64,000 nt of DNA from Actinophytocola sp044466355 (GCF_044466355.1 NZ_JBITMQ010000019.1:124001-188000); one strand, 5' to 3'. Counted from the first letter of the stretch, positions 7,188-15,905 are shown. The notes: a model not told the origin generated them from the letters alone. Translations and numbers: made by a program.

Positions 7188-9440
7188 GTGGTCGGGGACA
7201 CCCAGCTCGGGAGCACTGAGCGGGAACTGCTGCGTGCCGGAACCCGCTACGCGATCGGCCTGCGGATCGTCATGTCGGCCGTCGCGGGCCTGGTCTCCAT
7301 CGCACTCGAGACCACACCGGCACCCCTGTTCACGGTGTTCGTGGTCCTGGGCTACGTCTCCTGGACCGTCTTCTACTACTTCCGCTACCCGCGCCGCGGC
7401 CGCCTCCTCATCCCGGTGGACGTCGTCATCGTCTCGGCCGTCTGCCTGACGCAGCCGTGGACCGTCCCGAACGGTTCCGCACACGGCGTCACCTGGATCA
7501 TCGCGATCATCGGCATCACGGTCATCGCCTACGCGTGGCAGATGAGCCTGGCCGCCCACATCGTCGCGACGCTCATCGTCATGGCCGCCTTCCTCGCCGG
7601 CGCGGCGATCGCCGACTCACCCGGCTGGCTCGACGTGCTGCCGCTCCAACTGTGGACGTTCATCGAGGCGGGCCTGTCCCGCGCCCTGTACCTGCTGGTC
7701 CGCAAGGGTGCCCGCGACGCCGACCGTGCGGTCGCCCGCAGCGAGCAGGCACGCCGGGACGCCGCGGTCGCCGAGGCCCGCCGCACCGACGAACGCGAGT
7801 ACCTCGCCGCCCTCCACGACACCGCGAGCGCGACCCTGCTCATGATCGGCTCGGGCGTCGCGGCCACACCGTCGGCCTGGCTGTCCGCGCAGGCCGCCAG
7901 CGACCTGGCGGCGATCAGCGGTGACCACGCGTCCCCGGCGGGCGAGATCGACCTCGTCGCGCACCTGCGGGACGTCGCCCGCCACATGCCACTGACCGTC
8001 CGCTGGGACGCCCCCGCCCAGCTGACCGTGCCCGCCGCCGACGCGGTCGCGCTCGCGGGCGGCGTCCGGGAGGCGCTGACGAACGTGGTCCGCCACGCGG
8101 GCGTCACGGAGACCACGGTGTCCGTCCACGGGTACGACGACACCGTGGTGGTGGAGGTCGCGGACCGCGGCACCGGTTTCGACCCGTCGCGCGTCAACGG
8201 CCACCGCTACGGCGTCACCCGTTCCATCGTCGAACGCCTCACCCGCGCGGGTGGTTCCGCCGAGGTGATCAGCCGACCCGGCGACGGCACGCGGGTCCGC
8301 CTGACCCGTCCGCTGACCACCTTCCCCGAACCGGTGCGTTCCGGCGCGGACCTCGAGACGATCAGGACCGGCGTCGGCACGGCGTTGCGGTGGGCGGTCG
8401 TCGTGATGAACCTGATCATCCTGTTCGGCCTCGACGTGCCCCGGCTCGTCGCCAACCAGCAGCACTACCGGTCGCTGACGGTCCAGATCCTCACGCTGGC
8501 GGTGCTGATCGCCGTGACGTTGGTGGTGGCGTGGCACCTGTGGCGCAAACGCCCGCTCGGCGTCCTGCGCTGGCCGCTGGTGGCGGTCGTGTTCGGCATC
8601 GCGGCCCTGAGCACCGAGTCCATCCCGCCCGAGCTGCGCCTCGGCCTGCCCCACTGGTCAGAAGGTGACGCGGCGTGGACGCTCCTGCTGCTCGTCCTCG
8701 ACTACCGGGTCGCGGTGATCGCCGTGGCGCTGGCCGCCCACTACGCGATGACCTTCACGCACACCGCGCTCGGCGGCGACGCGGCCATCACGGTCGCCGA
8801 GGCGGTGAACGCGACGGTGGTCGTGTTCAGCTACCAGCTGGCGGTCGGCGTGGTCACCGTGGTGCTGCGGCCCGTCGCGATGACCGCGGCGGCCGTGACC
8901 TACCGCGAGGAACGGCTGCGCACCGAACGGGCCGTGGCCGAGCAGGTCCACCGCGACCGCACCGAGCGCTACGCGGCCCTCGCCGACTCGACCGCCCCGC
9001 TGCTGGCCGCGCTCGCGTCCGGCAAGGCCGACCCGGGCGACCCGGTGTTCCGCCGCGCGTGCGCGGTGGAGGCGGCGCGGGTGCGGCGGCTGCTGGCGGA
9101 GGACTCGAGCGTGCCCGACCAGCTCTCCCACGAGCTGCGGGCCTGTGTGGAGCTGGCGGAACGCAACGGGATCACGGTCCAGTTCACCGAGCGCGGCGAA
9201 CGTCCGCAGGTGCCGAAGGCCGTGCGCCGCGCGCTGACCGATCCCGCGGTCGCCGCGCTGGCCACGGCCGCCAGCACCGCACGTGTGACGGTGCTCGGTG
9301 CCGCCGACGAGGTCACCGTGTCCGTGGTCGCGGACGCGCCGCTGGAGCTGGTACCGACGACCAAGGACCCGGCCATCAGGATGTCTACTGTGGACAACGG
9401 GGGAAAGCTGTGGGTCAAGACGACATGGCGGCGAACATGA
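7188..9440 (+). CDS. membrane sensor histidine kinase with duplicated, degenerate second half
   Basis: 750 residues, start GTG. The first half has about five membrane helices (residues 22-165), a DHp helix with the phosphorylatable His in LAALHDTASATLLMIG (His210), and a HATPase domain with N-box EALTNVVRHA (295-304) and G-box DRGTGF (326-331), as in the LuxR-partnered HisKA_3 group. From about residue 385 the architecture repeats: membrane helices, then RYAALADSTAPLLAALASG, which lines up with the first DHp helix but has Ala where His should be, and an ATPase-like end with no N- or G-box. The second half therefore looks like a pseudokinase. The response regulator gene overlaps its 3' end. 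Confidence 0.85.
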   Translation: MVGDTQLGSTERELLRAGTRYAIGLRIVMSAVAGLVSIALETTPAPLFTVFVVLGYVSWTVFYYFRYPRRGRLLIPVDVVIVSAVCLTQPWTVPNGSAHGVTWIIAIIGITVIAYAWQMSLAAHIVATLIVMAAFLAGAAIADSPGWLDVLPLQLWTFIEAGLSRALYLLVRKGARDADRAVARSEQARRDAAVAEARRTDEREYLAALHDTASATLLMIGSGVAATPSAWLSAQAASDLAAISGDHASPAGEIDLVAHLRDVARHMPLTVRWDAPAQLTVPAADAVALAGGVREALTNVVRHAGVTETTVSVHGYDDTVVVEVADRGTGFDPSRVNGHRYGVTRSIVERLTRAGGSAEVISRPGDGTRVRLTRPLTTFPEPVRSGADLETIRTGVGTALRWAVVVMNLIILFGLDVPRLVANQQHYRSLTVQILTLAVLIAVTLVVAWHLWRKRPLGVLRWPLVAVVFGIAALSTESIPPELRLGLPHWSEGDAAWTLLLLVLDYRVAVIAVALAAHYAMTFTHTALGGDAAITVAEAVNATVVVFSYQLAVGVVTVVLRPVAMTAAAVTYREERLRTERAVAEQVHRDRTERYAALADSTAPLLAALASGKADPGDPVFRRACAVEAARVRRLLAEDSSVPDQLSHELRACVELAERNGITVQFTERGERPQVPKAVRRALTDPAVAALATAASTARVTVLGAADEVTVSVVADAPLELVPTTKDPAIRMSTVDNGGKLWVKTTWRRT

Positions 9441-10078
9441 TCACAGTGGTGGTGGTCGACGACCACCCGGTCGTGGTGGCGGGTGTGCGGGCGTGGTGCG
9501 CGATAGCCGACCCGCCGATCGACGTGGTGGCGTCGGGCCCGACGGTCTCGACGGCGTGGGTCGGCCCCGGCGCCGACGCCGACGTGGTGGTGCTGGACCT
9601 GCAGCTCGACATGACCGGCCCGGCCTACGGCGAGCTGAAGCGCCTCGTCGACGCCGGCCGCACGGTCGTCGTGAGCACCATGCGTGACGACCAGGAGACC
9701 GCGCTGACCTGTCTCGACATCGGCGCGTTCACCTACCTCACGAAGGCCGAGGGCGAGTCGCACCTGGTCGCGGCCATCCACGCGGCCGCCCGCCACGAGC
9801 CCTACACCCCGCCCGCGCTGGCGGGCGCGCTCGGCACGGACACCAACCCGAACCGCCCGAAGCTCTCCGAGCAGGAGATCAACGTCCTGCGCGAGTGGTT
9901 CCACTGCGAGTCGAAGAAGACCGTGGCCGACGCCCTGAACATCACGGTGAACACCGTCAACACCTACCTGACCCGCGTCCGCGCCAAGTACGCGAGCGCG
10001 GGCCGCGCCGCCCCGACCAAGGCGGCCCTGGTCGCACGGGCCCTCCAGGACGGTCTGGTGACGATCGACGAACTTTGA
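9410..10078 (+). CDS. LuxR/NarL-family response regulator
   Basis: 222 residues. The receiver domain begins ITVVVVDDHPVVVAG (Asp pair) with the acceptor Asp in VVVLDLQLD (about residue 63), and the C-terminus is a GerE-type helix-turn-helix (LSEQEINVLREW to VNTVNTYLTRVRAKY). I prefer GTG at 9410 because GGGGGAAAG precedes it at a good distance; ATGs at 9425 and 9437 are alternatives, the last giving an ATGA overlap with the kinase stop. It is the cognate partner of the upstream sensor. The target is unknown, but the lasso genes lie 1 kb downstream. Confidence 0.9.
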   Translation: MGQDDMAANMITVVVVDDHPVVVAGVRAWCAIADPPIDVVASGPTVSTAWVGPGADADVVVLDLQLDMTGPAYGELKRLVDAGRTVVVSTMRDDQETALTCLDIGAFTYLTKAEGESHLVAAIHAAARHEPYTPPALAGALGTDTNPNRPKLSEQEINVLREWFHCESKKTVADALNITVNTVNTYLTRVRAKYASAGRAAPTKAALVARALQDGLVTIDEL

Positions 10079-10381
10079 GGTACGAACGTGTCTCATTCGC
10101 GACGGCGAACCGGCCCTAACGTAGTGAGTGACGGGAACGTCACACGCGGCACCGAGAGAGGCACCCAGCTCCACAGGCGACGGCGAGACCCCAGGTCAGT
10201 CGTGGGTGGCTTCCGGTGACGGCGGCACGGCCGGTGCGCCGCCGCGCGCAGGGAGAGTGAGTTCCCGGTCGGCGGTCGGCCGCCACGGGCAGGGGCAGCC
10301 CGGGGCGGCGACCGCCTTGTTCCACCGGGCGAGTTCAACAGGCGGTGGATCCGCACGCCGGTGCCGTAACCCGATCACCCA
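10079..10381. other. intergenic region between convergent genes
   Basis: About 300 bases between the response regulator stop and the PAP2-type gene stop on the other strand. No reading frame here has a ribosome site or actinomycete-like third-position bias. A GC-rich partial inverted repeat around 10220-10245 (GGCGGCAC facing GTGCGCCGCC) may terminate transcription, but there is no T-tract. Nothing else was seen. Confidence 0.4.
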
Positions 10382-11023
10382 TCATCCGGTGCGGCGCTCC
10401 GCGAGCCGGTCGATGGTCCACGCCACGGCGGGCACGACGGCGAACGTGGCGCAGAACCCGCCGAGCGTGTCGGTGGGGTAGTGCGCGTTGAGCAGCACCT
10501 GCGCCCACGCCATCGCGAACGCGGCTGCCACGGTCACGACCCCGATCAGCGCCATGCCGACCCCGGCGGACCGCTGACGCACCACCACCAGCATCACGAC
10601 GAGTGCGAACGCGGTCGCGGAAGCCGTGTGCCCACTGGGAAAAGCCAGGAACCCGTCGTTGATCGTCCTGCCCACCAACGGTTTCATGCCGGTCGTCACG
10701 GCGACCGCGGCCGCGGGTCCCGCCACCGCCAGCACCGCCGCACGCCGGTTTCCCGCCCGCAGAAAGACGATCACCAGAGTGGTGAGCACCACGGCCGCGC
10801 CCACCGGCTCCCCGGTCCAGTCCACGACGAGAGCGAGCTGCCGCCACGGCGCCCCAAGATCGCGCAGGTCCTCCCGGATCCCCACGTCGACGGCAGCGCC
10901 GACGGACTCCCCGGCGAACAGGAACCCCAGCACGACCAGCGTGATCGCCGCGAGCACGGACGTCACACCGAGCGGCGGACCGACCCGCGCAGGCAGCGCA
11001 CGCACCTCCGAGTCGACCCGCAC
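10382..11023 (-). CDS. PAP2-family membrane phosphatase
   Basis: About 213 residues from the GTG at 11023; the frame stays open to 11152, but the extra N-terminus is not hydrophobic or conserved-looking and would run into the promoter of the divergent lasso operon. The acid-phosphatase signature is in order: KPLVGRTIND, then AFPSGHTASATAFA, then LLNAHYPTDTLGG with the nucleophilic His and its Asp. Five to six membrane helices surround these motifs. Enzymes of this kind dephosphorylate undecaprenyl or other lipid pyrophosphates on the outer membrane face. Its start is not strongly supported by a ribosome site. Confidence 0.75.
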   Translation of the reverse strand: MRVDSEVRALPARVGPPLGVTSVLAAITLVVLGFLFAGESVGAAVDVGIREDLRDLGAPWRQLALVVDWTGEPVGAAVVLTTLVIVFLRAGNRRAAVLAVAGPAAAVAVTTGMKPLVGRTINDGFLAFPSGHTASATAFALVVMLVVVRQRSAGVGMALIGVVTVAAAFAMAWAQVLLNAHYPTDTLGGFCATFAVVPAVAWTIDRLAERRTG

Positions 11024-11121
11024 ACACAGGATGTCGTCGAAGCGGTCACGATTGTTTCTCGTCGGGTAACGCGGCGCCGTCTCCGCCCGAATCCACAGTG
11101 GAGCGCGGGAAGGAAGATGCC

Positions 11122-11373
11122 ATGCGACTGCGCACCACCGACATCTCCGCACGCACCATCGGCGGCGAGACCATCGTGCTGGACCTGCCGAACTCGCGGT
11201 ACTTCGCGATCACCGGCGTGGGCAGCCGCGTCTTCGAGCTGCTGGCCGAGGAACGCTGCATGGACGACCTGGTCACCACGATCGTCGCCGAGTACGACGT
11301 CGACGAGCCCACAGCCCGCCGTGACGTGGCCGTCTTCGTGGACCGCCTCCGCCAGGCACGGCTGCTGGCATGA
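11122..11373 (+). CDS. lasso peptide B1 protein (PqqD-like RiPP recognition element)
   Basis: 83 residues; ATG preceded by GGGAAGGAAG. It is a stand-alone PqqD/RRE domain: TIVLDLPNSRYFAITGVGSR followed by VFELLAEERCMDDLV and a C-terminal helical part (EPTARRDVAVFVDRLRQARLL). In lasso systems of the split-B type this protein binds the precursor leader (the YxxPxLxxxG segment) and hands it to the protease. Its stop overlaps the B2 start by 4 bases, so B1, B2 and the kinase form one coupled operon that starts divergently from the PAP2 gene. Confidence 0.9.
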   Translation: MRLRTTDISARTIGGETIVLDLPNSRYFAITGVGSRVFELLAEERCMDDLVTTIVAEYDVDEPTARRDVAVFVDRLRQARLLA

Positions 11374-11777
11374 GACGCGGAGTGCGGTTCGCCCTGGAAC
11401 TGGCCAGGGCCTACTACTGGCTGGCCAGGATCGAACGCGGCCTCCACCGTGCCGACCTCACGGCGGTCTGCCGCACCCTGGGCATCACCAGCGACCTCGA
11501 AAGCGCCACCCCACCGGCCACGAAGCGCGCGGTGCTGCCCCGCAACACCCGCACGCCGGTCCACGCCTGCCAGTACGCGGTGGCCCACTGGCCCCCGGGC
11601 AGCACCTGCCTGCGCCGCTGCCTGGTCCTGGGCAGACGGCTGCGCCACCTGAACCCGGTCCTCCGCATCGGCGTCCGCAAGGACGGCACGGAGTTCGTGG
11701 CCCACTCCTGGCTGGAGATCGACGGCCGCACCCTGGACCCGGAGTCGGCCCGCTACGCCACCCTGGGAGCGGTATGA
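11370..11777 (+). CDS. lasso peptide B2 leader protease (transglutaminase-like)
   Basis: 135 residues, the usual size of stand-alone B2 proteins. The catalytic triad of the family is visible: Cys80 in GSTCLRRCLVLGRRL, His112 in FVAHSWLEI and Asp118 in EIDGRTLDP. B2 cleaves the leader after binding of the B1/leader complex and frees the core N-terminus for ring closure. ATG overlaps the B1 stop (ATGA) and the kinase start overlaps the B2 stop in the same way. Lasso assignment rests on this protein together with B1, the precursor and the cyclase. Confidence 0.9.
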   Translation: MRRGVRFALELARAYYWLARIERGLHRADLTAVCRTLGITSDLESATPPATKRAVLPRNTRTPVHACQYAVAHWPPGSTCLRRCLVLGRRLRHLNPVLRIGVRKDGTEFVAHSWLEIDGRTLDPESARYATLGAV

Positions 11778-12688
11778 CCCACACCTACCGAGCCCACGGC
11801 CTCCACATAGCGAGCGACTTCCCCCTTCCCATGCCACCCGGCAAGGGCATCCCGGACCTGACCCTGTGCCGAGGCGACGACCGGGAAGTCCCGCACGAAC
11901 GCCCCCCGGGTGAACGCCTGGCCGAGGTCGCCCGCCCGAACAGGACGATCTTCTACACCCTCTCCCGCGGCAGCCGAACAGTCCTCCGCTACCCGGCCCT
12001 GTGCGACTTCGAAGGAGACCGGGCCTTCGAGCACATCACGGTGCACAAACACCCCGACGCTGACGGGGCCCTGCTCCCAGTACTCATCGCAGGCGCGGTG
12101 GTGGCCATCCACCTGATGCTCCACAACGCCCTGGTACTCCACGCCAGCGCGGTAGAGACCCATGGATCGGCCATAGCGTTCGTGGGTTCGTCAGGCATGG
12201 GCAAGTCCACCCTCGCGGCGGCCCTGTGCAACCTCGGCTGCGCCCTGCTGACGGATGACGTGCTGCACGTACAGAACGGACTGGCCCACCCAGGCGGGAC
12301 AGAGAATCGCCTACGCGACAACGCCCGCCAACTCGCCACGGGCGAGACGTACGAGACGGCTGACGGCCGCCTGGCCCAACGCCCCCGCACTCTCGCGGCG
12401 GCTCCGCTGCCCCTGGCCGCGTGCGTGGTCCCGAGGCCGAGCCGCGAGGTCACGGAGGTGGCGCTACGCCGCCTGGGCGCGGCGGAAGCCCTGCTGAGGC
12501 TGAGCCGCTACCCGAGGGTTCTGGGCTGGCAGGACACAGCGTCTATGGCCGCGACCTTCCAGGCCCTGGGCGACCTGGTGGAAGAGGTCCCCGTCTTCGA
12601 AGCGAGGATCCCCTGGGGCCCACCCTTCCCGGATGGGGCGCTGGAAGACCTACTCGCCGCTCTTCAACCGCTTGATCAGCATGCCTAA
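11774..12688 (+). CDS. HPr-kinase-like lasso peptide C-terminal Ser kinase
   Basis: 304 residues. Walker A is FVGSSGMGKSTLAAAL (residues 137-152), preceded by LVLHASAV (His124) and followed by LLTDDVLHV with the acidic pair of the HPr kinase/phosphorylase fold (161-162). Proteins of this kind next to lasso B genes phosphorylate the side chain of the last Ser of the precursor before cyclisation (paeninodin/ThcoK type; established for Bacillota members). The precursor at 15906 ends in Ser, which fits. It is translationally coupled to B2. Its last 39 bases overlap the DUF397 gene on the other strand. Confidence 0.85.
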   Translation: MTHTYRAHGLHIASDFPLPMPPGKGIPDLTLCRGDDREVPHERPPGERLAEVARPNRTIFYTLSRGSRTVLRYPALCDFEGDRAFEHITVHKHPDADGALLPVLIAGAVVAIHLMLHNALVLHASAVETHGSAIAFVGSSGMGKSTLAAALCNLGCALLTDDVLHVQNGLAHPGGTENRLRDNARQLATGETYETADGRLAQRPRTLAAAPLPLAACVVPRPSREVTEVALRRLGAAEALLRLSRYPRVLGWQDTASMAATFQALGDLVEEVPVFEARIPWGPPFPDGALEDLLAALQPLDQHA

Positions 12689-12805
12689 CTCAGGCGTGGC
12701 CAGCTGAGGCCCACCCGGCTGCTTGCTGTCCCGCAACGCGGCTAAATCCCGCCGCACTTCAACACAGTCCCCAGTGTTGCTCTTGCTCGACTTGCGCCAC
12801 ATCAT
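12650..12805 (-). CDS. DUF397 protein
   Basis: 51-residue protein not long enough to stand out by length alone. It opens MMWRKSSKSNTGDCVEV and continues RRDLAALRDSKQP, the DUF397 hallmark (W-x-KSS-S---G-CVEV, then VRDSK). The ATG overlaps the XRE stop as TGATG, the usual layout for XRE-DUF397 pairs in actinomycetes (BldB/AbaA-orfD-like; the partner of WhiJ-type regulators). Its 3' end runs 39 bases into the lasso kinase gene on the opposite strand. Confidence 0.85.
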   Translation of the reverse strand: MMWRKSSKSNTGDCVEVRRDLAALRDSKQPGGPQLATPELGMLIKRLKSGE

Positions 12806-13629
12806 CACAACCTCTTCACCAGATCGCCCATCAGCTTACGACTGTCATCCTGTGTCAGGGCCACCTGATCCAGCCGTTCAAGCGTTGCTGTGTAGGGCGC
12901 TACGTCCTGATCGTGGATGTAGAACGCTCCCACCGACAGCTCAACATAAACCACGGGTTTCGTGTTCGGGAAACGCATAAACATCCAGGAGTGGAGGAGC
13001 AGCACCTTCGTCTGGTGTGCTGGTATGACGCGGATTCGCATCGCCCTGTCCTGAGCGCCTAGAAGGTGTTCGAGCTGTCCCTTGAGCGCCTGGCGGCCGC
13101 CGAACGGCGTCCGCAACGCTGTTTCGCCGATGAAGGCCGTGTAGTCCACCTTGCCGAGAATCTGTTGCCGCCGCAGTCGAACCATCCAGCGGGTCTCCAA
13201 GTCGTCCTCCGGGAGGCTGCCCGCTCGCATCACTGCAATCGCGGTCTCATAGGTGTGGAGCAGCCCTGGCACCGCGTTAGGTGACACGTCCACCAGTTCG
13301 TAGGCGTCCGCCTCATAGCTGGCGAGCGCCCCCACGTGCGCCGGAACGCCCGGCAGCGGCCGATCCCACCACCCCGACGAAGACCCAGCCTGAACCTCGG
13401 CGAGAACCTCCTCCCGCTCCCCAGCGGGGATCCGCCATGCAGTCAGGAGAGTGGCCACCTCGTCCGTGGTCACGTTCCGCAGCCCACGCTCGGTCCGGCT
13501 GAGCCGACTCGGTGACCACCCGGCCATCTCCGCCGCACGTTCGAGCGAAATATCCGCCCGCTCAGTGCGAATCGCCCGCAGCTTTGCTCCAATGATCCGA
13601 TCCCGTGCTCGCGGATCGCTCTTCCCCAT
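12805..13629 (-). CDS. XRE-family regulator with DUF5753 (WhiJ-like)
   Basis: 274 residues from the ATG at 13629 (MGKSDPRARDRIIGAKLRAI). The helix-turn-helix is at about residues 14-68 (SLERAAEMAGWSPSRLSRTE). The rest is the DUF5753 sensor-like domain: NAVPGLLHTYETAIAVMRAG, IGETALRTPFGG, and the final VYVELSVGAFYIHDQDV. Such proteins pair with a DUF397 partner encoded just downstream, as here, and control development or specialised metabolism in Streptomyces relatives. It is divergent from two small + strand genes. Confidence 0.9.
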   Translation of the reverse strand: MGKSDPRARDRIIGAKLRAIRTERADISLERAAEMAGWSPSRLSRTERGLRNVTTDEVATLLTAWRIPAGEREEVLAEVQAGSSSGWWDRPLPGVPAHVGALASYEADAYELVDVSPNAVPGLLHTYETAIAVMRAGSLPEDDLETRWMVRLRRQQILGKVDYTAFIGETALRTPFGGRQALKGQLEHLLGAQDRAMRIRVIPAHQTKVLLLHSWMFMRFPNTKPVVYVELSVGAFYIHDQDVAPYTATLERLDQVALTQDDSRKLMGDLVKRL

Positions 13630-13691
13630 CGTTCCTGTCACCTCGTGCAATCAGACCCGTCCTGTCGAGAAGGACACTACTCTCTGATCGC

Positions 13692-13907
13692 ATGACAAAC
13701 CCGAGCGTGAACACGTACGTCACCATTCGAGACCACTGCCCGATGCGCTACCACGTCGTCGACAGCGACACGGTCGAGTTCTCCTTCGGCGGCGTACGCG
13801 ACCCGTTCGAGTTCGTCTACGACGCCACCGCACTGCGCGACTTCCTGCACCTCGCCACGATGGCCCTGCACGAGATGGACGAGCGTGGGCAGGCATCGGC
13901 GGAGTGA
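13692..13907 (+). CDS. small conserved-looking protein next to XRE/DUF397
   Basis: 71 residues, ATG at 13692, opposite the XRE gene with 62 bases between starts. The sequence (RYHVVDSDTVEFSFGG, then FEFVYDATALRDFLHLATMA) has strong third-position GC and an alpha/beta pattern, so it is probably real. I do not recognise a named family. Position suggests a third partner of the XRE/DUF397 module. The next small gene overlaps its end. Confidence 0.65.
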   Translation: MTNPSVNTYVTIRDHCPMRYHVVDSDTVEFSFGGVRDPFEFVYDATALRDFLHLATMALHEMDERGQASAE

Positions 13908-14055
13908 GTCCGGCGACCTGGAAGCCACGGCCCAGTACGAACTGCTAGTCCTCACCCTCCAGCACCACCGCCCCGGCGAACGCTCGGGCCTGTGCCTCGT
14001 GTGCGGCGTCGGCTGGCCGTGCGTGGAGGTGTGGCTCCCGATCCAGGGTCAGTGA
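13885..14055 (+). CDS. 56-residue Cys-rich small protein
   Basis: GTG at 13885 overlaps the previous gene by 23 bases; the stop TGA is at 14053-14055. The protein reads LEATAQYELLVLTLQHHRPG and then CLVCGVGWPCVEVWLP, so it ends with a CxxCGxxWPC cluster that could bind zinc. The helical first half and Cys motif, with no out-of-frame bias, support coding. It converges on and overlaps the exporter gene by 7 bases. Function unknown; it travels with the XRE/DUF397 module here. Confidence 0.6.
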   Translation: MGRHRRSESGDLEATAQYELLVLTLQHHRPGERSGLCLVCGVGWPCVEVWLPIQGQ

Positions 14056-15794
14056 TAGGCCGACGACTGCAACCGGTACAGCTCCGCGTACTGCCCGGCG
14101 GCGGCCATCAGCTCGTCGTGGGTGCCGCACTCCACGACCCGCCCGGCGTCCATGACGTAGATCCGGTCGGCCATCCGCGTGCTCGAGAACCGGTGCGAGA
14201 TCAGCAGGGCCGCACGCCCGCCCAACGTGGCCCGCACGTTGGCGAACAGGTCGTGCTCGGCGCGGGGATCCAACGCGGCCGCGGGCTCGTCGAGCACGAT
14301 CAACGGCGTGTCCCGGTGCAGTGCCCTGGCGAGCGCCACCCGCTGCCACTGCCCACCCGACAGGTCAACGCCCTCGTCGAGGTCGCGCCCGAGCATGGTG
14401 TCCATCCCGTCCGGCAACGCCCGCACGGTCGGCAGCAACCCGGCGGCCCGCGCGGCACCCTCGGGATCGGCTCCGTCCCCGCTGATGACGATGTTGTCCC
14501 GCACGGTCATCTGGTAGCGCACGAAGTCCTGGAAGATGACCGTCACCGAGGCGCGGACGTCCTGCGCGGGCAGCTCCCCGCCGTCCCAGCACCGCACCCC
14601 GTCGTCCGGCTCGTACAACCCGGCGACGAGCTTGGCGAGCGTCGTCTTGCCCGACCCGTTCTCCCCGACGACGGCGACCACCTCACCGGCCAGGATCTCG
14701 ATGTCGACCCCGTCGACCGCCGCCCGCTCCTGCCCGGGATAGGCGAACCGCGCACCGCGCAACGACACCCCGTCCCGCAACGCGTGCACGCGGCCCACGG
14801 GCCCGGCAGGCGGTCCACTCGCGACGAACCGCTCCAGGTCCGCGAGAAAGGGCGCCGACTCCAGCAGCCCGCCGACGGACCCGAACACCGTCCCCAACTG
14901 CCCGCTGAGCAACCGCACGGCGATCGCGGCGGCCCCCGCTTCGGCGAGGTCGATGCGTCCCGTCCGTACCAGTTGGACAATTGCCAGCAACGCGCCGGTC
15001 AGGGCGATCGCCACCCCGAGGGTCGTGAGCGCCGCGATCAGCTGCCGACGGCGCACCTGGACCCGCAGCGCCACGTTCACCTCGGCGTTGAGCGCGTCGT
15101 GCTTGGCACGCAGCCGTCCCGTGGCGTCGAAGGCACGCACCTCGGCCGCGTACGGCCGCTGCGTGAGCAGCTCCTGGAGGTAGTGCCGCCGCCGGGCCAA
15201 CCCCGTGAGCCGCTGCGCGAACGCGAACTCCGTACGGCTCGCCCAACGGGCCAGCACCACCGCGGGCACCCCGGCGGCCAGCAAGAGCGGCAGCAGAAGC
15301 GGTTCTACTGTCAGCAACACAACCGACATGGCCACGACCCCGAGCAGACTCCCGGTAAGCCCGAGTAATGCCGCTGTGACCGCGAAAGGTCGTGTGAGTG
15401 CGTGTTGCCGCACCCGTTCGAGTGCCGTCGCGAAACCGGTCGACTCGTAGGTGACGAGGTCGGCACGAGCGGTGGTGTCCAGCAACCGGTCCCACACCCG
15501 CTGCGACACCCGCTCGCCGAGCATGCGGTGCTGCTGTGTCTGGAGTGGACTGACGGACCCGGACACCGCGGTCGCCAGCGCGAGCAACAACAACGACGGC
15601 GTCAGCCCCACCGCCGCGTGTTCGGGTGTGAGCAGGGCGTCGAACGTGAGCTTCCCTGCCGCCACGACACCAAGCGCCGCAACGGCACCCAGTAGTTGGT
15701 AGACAGAAGCGAGCACAGCGCCACCCCGGTCCGCGCGCCACACCTCCCGCGCGGCGGAGGCGATCAGTCGTGGGGTCTTCACCAACCGGCGCAT
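14049..15794 (-). CDS. ABC transporter, fused permease-ATPase (lasso exporter, D protein)
   Basis: 581 residues: membrane domain with about six helices to residue 310, then an ATPase domain with Walker A VVGENGSGKTTLAKL, Q-loop FQDFVRYQMT, signature DLSGGQWQRVALARAL, Walker B LIVLDEPAAALD and the switch His in LLISHRFSS. All catalytic motifs are intact. It is divergent from the precursor gene across a 111-bp shared promoter region, the common arrangement of lasso D exporters, which also give self-immunity. Alternative: a general multidrug/peptide exporter; location favours the lasso role. Confidence 0.85.
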   Translation of the reverse strand: MRRLVKTPRLIASAAREVWRADRGGAVLASVYQLLGAVAALGVVAAGKLTFDALLTPEHAAVGLTPSLLLLALATAVSGSVSPLQTQQHRMLGERVSQRVWDRLLDTTARADLVTYESTGFATALERVRQHALTRPFAVTAALLGLTGSLLGVVAMSVVLLTVEPLLLPLLLAAGVPAVVLARWASRTEFAFAQRLTGLARRRHYLQELLTQRPYAAEVRAFDATGRLRAKHDALNAEVNVALRVQVRRRQLIAALTTLGVAIALTGALLAIVQLVRTGRIDLAEAGAAAIAVRLLSGQLGTVFGSVGGLLESAPFLADLERFVASGPPAGPVGRVHALRDGVSLRGARFAYPGQERAAVDGVDIEILAGEVVAVVGENGSGKTTLAKLVAGLYEPDDGVRCWDGGELPAQDVRASVTVIFQDFVRYQMTVRDNIVISGDGADPEGAARAAGLLPTVRALPDGMDTMLGRDLDEGVDLSGGQWQRVALARALHRDTPLIVLDEPAAALDPRAEHDLFANVRATLGGRAALLISHRFSSTRMADRIYVMDAGRVVECGTHDELMAAAGQYAELYRLQSSAYH

Positions 15795-15905
15795 ACCTAC
15801 AAAGTCCGATTACGTACCGCTTTCGTTACTGCCCGGACCGTCTCGGCCGGTAATGATTCGGACTGGTTGACGACGTACCAGTCACACCCGGGAGGAGGTG
15901 AAAAT
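15795..15905. promoter_or_regulatory. divergent promoter region of exporter and lasso precursor
   Basis: 111 bases, clearly less GC-rich than its surroundings. Towards the precursor it ends in a strong ribosome site, GGAGGAGGTG at 15891-15900, five bases before the ATG. TTGACG at 15867-15872 may be a -35 element but no good -10 can be fixed. Towards the exporter TTTGTA lies just before the ATG at 15794, suggesting a short or absent leader. Confidence 0.5.

Noticed and set aside
6371..7216. Open frames on both strands through the first hairpin array, up to about 290 codons
   Set aside because: Their peptides are repeats of the DNA unit, three or more frames are open at once, and no start has a ribosome site.
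10128..10481. 117-codon + strand frame between the response regulator and PAP2-type genes
   Set aside because: No ribosome site, low-complexity peptide, and it runs antisense into the PAP2 gene.
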